Position numbers and translations under genes: made by a program. A stretch of 64,000 nucleotides of DNA from contig NC_047065.1 in assembly GCF_902459465.1 (NCBI RefSeq), forward strand, positions 2,538,309-2,602,308, given 5' to 3'. Positions 59,111 to 64,000 of this stretch are shown here, in pieces. The stretch is from Asterias rubens (taxonomy: Eukaryota > Echinodermata > Asteroidea > Forcipulatida > Asteriidae). Positions within the stretch are counted from its first letter, which is position 1. Each line of letters starts with the position of its first letter. The notes beneath the pieces were generated by a model. The model did not search any database. It was not told where the DNA came from and was given only the letters and a program-made list of their open reading frames with translations.

Positions 59111-59815
59111 ATAAAGTGGCCTTTAGTCTTGTTTGGGAAGAAATTCCATGAACAAAAAATTATGAACACAATTCCTCCACACTTTTGAAATATCCTTCAG
59201 TAACATTGATAGCGTCCGATACTAAAACCTGGTGATAACTGGACGGTTGGATTACAAAAATTAAGCTGAAACAAGTTACCCTCTTTGTTAGAATTACTTA
59301 TAAATCAACAGCGACTCATGGAGGCGTTGGTGTCTAGCTATGGTGTCAGGTCACTGAAGCTTTAAACTGGTGGTTCCTGCAAAAAAACAAAAGTATTGGT
59401 TAATTAGGGAGAGTTGAAGGCATCATAATTGGTTATTCATAAATACCTCAGACAGTTTCGCTATTCCTATTGGTGGAGAGCGCGTCACGTGGGTGTGTAT
59501 AAACCTTTGTTTATGACCGGTAAAAAGTGTCAATTCATGGGCGTGACACGCGACCTTGCACCTGTTCTTATAAGACAGTTTCTGCATTCCTATTGGTCGA
59601 GAGCAACTGCTGAAACAGTTGTGCCACATCACGCTATACGAGCACAGCATTCCCTTATAAGGAGTTGTTTACCTGAGGGTGGCGGAGGGCTTTACCATTT
59701 CATAGCTGGAGGGGTGTTGTGTTGAAAGAAATCATTTAACAATTATAATTTTTGCATTTATTTTACTTTTTGACCAAAAAGTGATGATGTTTTTGACCGA
59801 AAGGTATTAATGAAT
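59111..59815. other. Noncoding sequence with a duplicated CATTCCTATTGGT phrase
   Basis: GACAGTTTCGCTATTCCTATTGGTGGAGAGC-like text (59450) recurs at 59574 as a direct repeat. No complete ORF is convincing. A possible splice acceptor TTTTTTGCAG on the minus strand near 59380 could belong to the small exon at 60534-60656. Confidence 0.35.
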
Positions 59816-59952
59816 GGGAATCAAAGTGTGTTGGTTTTCAACTAGTGGGTTAAACCCGCCGAGGCCTGGTTCTTTGTAATTTATCAAGAACCAGGCCTCG
59901 TTGGGATTAAACCACTAGTTGAAAACCGATTCACCACACATTGATTCCCTTG
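59816..59952. mobile_element. Short TIR element, hairpin-like
   Basis: GGTTTTCAACTAGTGGGTTA at the left and its near inverse TAAACCACTAGTTGAAAACC at the right. The inner arms continue to GAGGCCTGGTTCT paired with AGAACCAGGCCTC around a loop of about 17 nt. Confidence 0.7.
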
Positions 59953-60284
59953 GTATTAATAATAATTAACTATTCTTGTATAACGCATATCACAACCACA
60001 GAGCTGTCTCTATGCACTTTGAGATGAAAACAAAATAGAAGTTAAAGTTAATACAGATGAGGTAATTACAAAAGCAAAATTGAGTTGATACAGAAAGAAA
60101 TACTGAAGGCTCTTGCAAAAACAGATATGTTTTAAACTTTCTCTGAATTTAAATTCACCGTTTGATTTGTCTGACTGTCATGGTTGAAATCTTTCTTGTT
60201 GATGGACATTTTTGTGAAGGAAATGAATAAGTCACAGAGTAGATGGTAATGAAGTATAACAACATCATAATATCAATAAGCATT

Positions 60285-60335
60285 TATTTATAGCGCCTTA
60301 ACCAAGGCCTTAAAGCGCTTCACAAAACAAAACAA
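60285..60335 (-). repeat. SINE-like 3' tail fragment
   Basis: TTATTTATAGCGCCTTAACC and AAAGCGCTTCACAAAAC resemble the tail of the tRNA-SINE at 10718-11060 (AGCGCTTTGGGA, TATATAAAAACGGG). The tRNA head is missing. Confidence 0.4.
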
Positions 60336-60533
60336 AAATCATCAACTACATAATACAGATAGAAAACACTCATCAAAACAGACATGATATTTGGTCCTAG
60401 AAAAAAAAAAGTATAAATATTTCATAATTTTAAAGGGCTGACATATATGTACACATGGTGTAGGCTATAAAATAGTACAAATGGGCTAAAACAAATTTAC
60501 AAAAAACCCATAGGGTTAAATAAGTATACTTAC

Positions 60534-60656
60534 TACTTGTATGTTGTGGAGATTGTTGGAAAGACTACAGCTACTGAAATAACGCACGTCTTGGTCTAAA
60601 TCTTTCTGCAACTCGGTCAGAACTTCAATCATCTTCTCATAGCATGGATTCGCCAT
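60534..60656 (-). CDS. Possible first coding exon of an unknown gene
   Basis: An ATG on the minus strand opens 41 codons (MANPCYEKMIEVLTELQKDL, then DQDVRYFSSCSLSNNLHN) that run exactly to a consensus donor GTAAGTATAC. Amphipathic helix spacing and reasonable codon use favour a real exon, but no family was recognised. A candidate acceptor near 59380 would add only EPPV and a stop, giving a protein of about 45 aa; the true next exon may lie elsewhere to the left. The CDS label is therefore tentative. Confidence 0.35.
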
Positions 60657-61697
60657 AGTTTGGTAAAATTCTGCGGAATAATTCAAGAGTATTAGTGAGT
60701 TATGTTAACTGATGATGGCGACAAAAACAAAACTGGAGCCGTTTTTGTCCTTGTGCCCTTTTGTGCCTTTGTTATTTTTATTGTCTGGATCGCCTTTAGA
60801 TAGTGATTATTTTCCGCTTTTTGGTTATCCGCAGGCTTGTTCTCTGTGTAGTCTTATTTGTATTGCCTATTCTTTGTATGTTCTGTTTGCCTGAAAATAA
60901 ATAAATAATTAATAAATAAATAAAATAAAATTTCAAAAAGAGCCAAGATAGATCTTCACCGTGTATCAATCTTAATTGCTGAAGTATGATGCCGCAATAC
61001 AAATCTTTATAGTGACTAAGTGATTTGTATTTCGACTTCAGACTATGCTTAGGATGAGTTGTTGATTCAACCTCTGGAGAACCTCTGTGATTTTCACATT
61101 TTTTTGTCAAAAACGTGACGACTATTTGCACCGCTGTGGGCGTTGAGGGCGACTGACTCCTTGTCAGTCGCGATTCTGGTGTCCACCGGATGGACGTTTT
61201 GGGCGGCAGGTCCCAAAGTTTTAAAAAGATATGTTCCTCGTGACCGAATTACCATCGGGAAATCGGGAGTGGACGGCAATGGTGAAACCACTGGCGTCGA
61301 TGGCCTAAGACCAAGGTAGTATCTTTGCCTTCGGGGGAAAATTAAGTTTTCTTATTTTCGACCGTTTAGACCCATGTGTGGGAAAATGTGTTTCACTTGC
61401 CGGGCACAATGGCGGCCGGTCTTTGCGCTTGGGCGCATTTGTATAAGGGACATAAATGGTGCCTTTGTTAATCGTTTAGTGGTTAACAATGGCACGTTCC
61501 TTGATGGTATCAGGGGTCCATGGTGGTCAGTGGATTGCATGAGTGGGTACATGGGTGTCGCATGAGTGGGTACATGAGTTAAAGTGCAGGTGCCAGCGGG
61601 CACGCAGGCATAATATAAGAGTGTTTCATTATATGCATGTACGTTGCAACCTACCCTGTGTTTCTACCTCCATGCTTTACCGGTACAATTCTTAAAG

Positions 61698-62153
61698 ATG
61701 GACGAGTACACTGCTGTTGAGGAGAAAGCGGACGCCTACGGCGACGTGGCGGCCGACAAAGCCGCCCCCCTTTTCCGAGGTCTATGCTCTACCTTTCGGG
61801 TTTCAGTGGAATGCTTTAACTCCCTTCTTGATGATGGCTGGGACGATCCGGATCAACTAATGAACTTGTCGGCTGACTGGCGCAGCCAGGTTTTGGCATT
61901 GGCACCAAATGGGGGTCAGAAGCGGAACTTGGAGCTTCTGCTCGACCGTGTGGATGCAGGGCCTCTCGACGGGCCAGCACCAAAGAGGCGACGTGTTCTG
62001 CAGCTGGCGGCCAAAGAGTTCGACGTTCCAGCCGGCCGGAAGGACGCAGCGGTCGTCGTCCCTTTTGAGGAACGTCCCGGCAGTTCCACCGGTGCGCATG
62101 CACCAGAGGCAGCGGTTGCAAAGGAGTCCGCTTCCCCACAGGTATTTCCTTAA
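61698..62153 (+). CDS. GC-rich ORF, 151 codons, possible SAM-like region; unknown protein or gag-like first exon
   Basis: The ATG follows CTTAAAG, and the frame stays open to a TAA directly after a possible donor (CCCACAG then GTATTT). It is clearly GC-richer than its surroundings. The N-terminal part is acidic (MDEYTAVEEKADAYGDVAAD). The middle, FNSLLDDGWDDPDQLMNL to KRNLELLLDRV, has the spacing of a SAM-type helical domain. It is followed by a basic PKRRR that could be a nuclear signal and an Ala/Pro-rich tail. It could be the first exon of a host gene spliced at 62142, or the start of a retroelement gag. No partner ORF is visible before the minisatellite begins. Confidence 0.45.
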   Translation: MDEYTAVEEKADAYGDVAADKAAPLFRGLCSTFRVSVECFNSLLDDGWDDPDQLMNLSADWRSQVLALAPNGGQKRNLELLLDRVDAGPLDGPAPKRRRVLQLAAKEFDVPAGRKDAAVVVPFEERPGSSTGAHAPEAAVAKESASPQVFP

Positions 62154-62559
62154 TTTGTGTAGCCCCATATGTCATGCAATATTAATAGGCTCCTTGACTA
62201 TTTTGCATTCTATCTGTTGCTCATTGTTTGCTGCTCTCAGAAGCTTTGTTCACAATATATAGAAGTGGGGTATGAATCTATTTAAATTTGGATTTGGTCA
62301 CTGTTTGGTTGCAGTCGGTCGCAAGGGGTGTATCGCTGTAGGCAGAGGGGGGCTGCGGTACTTCATTAGTATTGCGTTAAGATTGCTTTGCAGCAGTTGA
62401 CTAAACCTATTTTATCATGGTAGAGAGGACCATCGAGGTATGGTGGTGTGTTGAGCTGACCTGATGCACCATTGGGGGTCGTACTAGTTAGTTAATATAT
62501 TCGGTGCTTCTGTACCCTAGATAATGGTTCGGGAGTTCAGTGTCCAAATGGGGAAGATT
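62154..62559. other. Spacer between the SAM-like ORF and the minisatellite
   Basis: No gene or clear repeat recognised. Weakly related phrases of the minisatellite (AATGGGGA, TTCGGGAGTTCAGTG) begin near 62530. Confidence 0.35.
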
Positions 62560-62995
62560 CCCTTTTAATTTGAAGCTTTGCATCCATGTATTAGATAAAC
62601 CCGTAAAAGAGTTGGTGTTTTAAATGGGAGTGCCTATTTTTTGTGAGCCTTGCATAAGGGTAGTGCCCTAGTAATGAACATGGAAAGTGGGGGTTTTAAA
62701 TTGGTAGCGCCCCCTTTTGTTTAGCTTTACATCGGGCAGTGCCCCAAGTATAATTAACCCGGAAAAATCGGGTGTAAATGGGGAGTGCCCATCCTTGGTT
62801 AGGTTTGTACTCGGAATACCCCAAGTATTGAGCCCGGAAAATCGGGTGTTTTAAATGAGGAGTGCCCATCTCTGGTTAGCCTTAGTTTCCTTCGGGGAGT
62901 GCCCCAAGTATGTTCCCGGAAAATCGGGTGTTTTAAATGGGGAGCGCCCATCTTTGGTAAGTGTTAATTCGGGGAGTGCCCTAAGTAATGAACCC

Positions 62996-63044
<49 letters not shown>

Positions 63045-63120
63045 GGGTGTCTTAAATGGGGAGTGCCCATTTTTTTTTGGGTTTTCCTTAGGGGAAGTGC
63101 CCCAGTTAATGCCCCCCCCC

Positions 63121-63160
<40 letters not shown>

Positions 63161-64000
63161 AGTGCCCATCTTTCTTTAGTTTTCCTTCAGGGAGTGCCCC
63201 AAGTTATGAACCGGAACAAATCGTGTGTTTTAAACGGGGAGTGGCCATTTTTGGTTAGTTTTCCTTCGAAGAGTGCCCCAATTAAGGAACCCGTAAAATC
63301 GGGTGTTTTAAACGGGGAGTGCCCATCGTTGTTTAGTTTTCCTTCGTGGAGTGACCCAAGTACGGAACCCGGAAAAATCCGGTGTTTTAAATGGGGAGTG
63401 CCCATCTTTGTTTAGTTTTCCTTCGGGGAGTGCCCCAAGTATGGAACCCGGAAAATCGTGTGTTTTAAATGGGAAGTGCCCATCGTTGTTTAGTTTTCCT
63501 TCGGGGAGTGACCCAAGTACGGAACCCGGAAAAATCCGGTGTTTTAAATGGGGAGTGCCCATCTTTGTTTAGTTTTCCTTCGGGGAGTGCCCCAAGTATG
63601 GAACCCGGAAAATCGTGTGTTTTAAATGGGGAGTGCCCATCTTTGGTTAGTTTTCCTTCGGGGGGGGGGGGTGTCCCAATTAATAAACCCGAAAATTTGT
63701 GTTTTAAATGGGGAGTTCCCATCTTTGGTTAGCTTCCCTTTGGGGAGTGCCCCGAGTATTGAACCCGGAAAATCGGGTGTTTTCAATGGGGAGTGCCTAT
63801 TTCTAGCTAGCTTACCTTAGGGGAGGGCCCCAGGGAATGAGCCCAGAAAAATGGGTGTTTTAATCGGCGGTTAGTAAGGTTTAGCTTTTCATCGGGGAGA
63901 GTCCCAAGAATTGAGCCGGGAAAAAATGGGGAGTGCCCATCTTTGGTTTTACATAGGGGAGTGACCCCATAAATAAAAGGGGAGTGCCCTGAGAAATGAA
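62560..64000. repeat. Minisatellite of about 78-bp units with long homopolymers
   Basis: The core consensus contains GGTGTTTTAAATGGGGAGTG, CCCATCTTTGGTTAGTTTTC and CTTCGGGGAGTGCCCCAAGT, then GAACCCGGAAAATCG. Units range from about 60 to 80 bp and become regular from 63180. A dimer of about 157 bp is repeated at about 63350-63510 and 63510-63665. Runs of about 43 A (63000-63042) and about 36 A (63122-63157) interrupt it. The array reaches the window edge. ORFs inside are repeat artefacts. Confidence 0.85.

Noticed and set aside
62855-63820. Overlapping ORFs on both strands in the terminal minisatellite
   Set aside because: All are built from the 78-bp repeat and poly-A or poly-T runs; they have no gene-like composition or splice structure.
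62560-64000. CRISPR-like array
   Set aside because: Repeats are directly adjacent with no unique spacers of constant length, and the sequence is eukaryotic.

Overview
This window looks like nuclear DNA of a marine deuterostome invertebrate, most likely an echinoderm (perhaps a sea star). The reasons are short exons with GT-AG introns, no operon structure, a dense load of terminal-inverted-repeat elements, a tRNA-derived SINE ending in ATT repeats, and genes of the secreted fibrinogen-related protein (FREP) type that echinoderms carry in large numbers. The species assignment is an inference; no rRNA, mitochondrial or other barcode sequence is present.

Layout. Positions 1-47418 are four head-to-tail copies of one segment (unit 1: 1-13391; unit 2: 13392-26430; unit 3: 26431-36900; unit 4: 36901-47418), followed by the start of a fifth at 47419. 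Each unit carries a four-exon FREP gene on the minus strand, then on the plus strand a decayed C2H2 zinc-finger gene, then a spacer with TIR elements, a tRNA-SINE and a geneless relic of the FREP 5' flank. Units 1 and 2 are longer (about 13 kb) and share insertions. Units 3 and 4 are shorter (about 10.5 kb) and share a 1,979-bp deletion. The fifth FREP (47467-51654) is a chimera: exons 3-4 belong to the array family, while exons 1-2 are divergent and encode a long coiled coil made of 25-residue repeats.

The FREP gene models close in frame: 360, 360, 356 and 503 codons for genes 1, 2, 3 and 5. Each encodes a signal peptide, a Cys-containing N-terminal segment, a coiled coil and a C-terminal fibrinogen-related domain (FReD). 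Gene 4 is intact in exons 1-3 but its exon 4 is scrambled by indels.

The most striking signal is FREP exon 4. Among the four readable copies, 22 of 81 codons differ in amino acid, and 16 of these 22 have multi-base codon replacements. The other 59 residues are identical, with synonymous change in only two of those codons. By motif alignment the variable positions surround the FReD calcium loop and coincide with the ligand pocket. This looks like a focused repertoire of binding sites on a frozen scaffold, possibly innate immune. The mechanism (gene conversion, cassette transfer, mutagenesis or selection alone) cannot be decided here, and no dedicated reverse transcriptase or template repeat is visible.

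From 51.7 to 61 kb there are mostly TIR elements and sequence without a recognisable gene, plus one possible small first exon (60534-60656, minus). At 61698-62153 there is a GC-rich ORF with a possible SAM-like region. From about 62.56 kb to the end runs a minisatellite of roughly 78-bp units, interrupted by long homopolymers.
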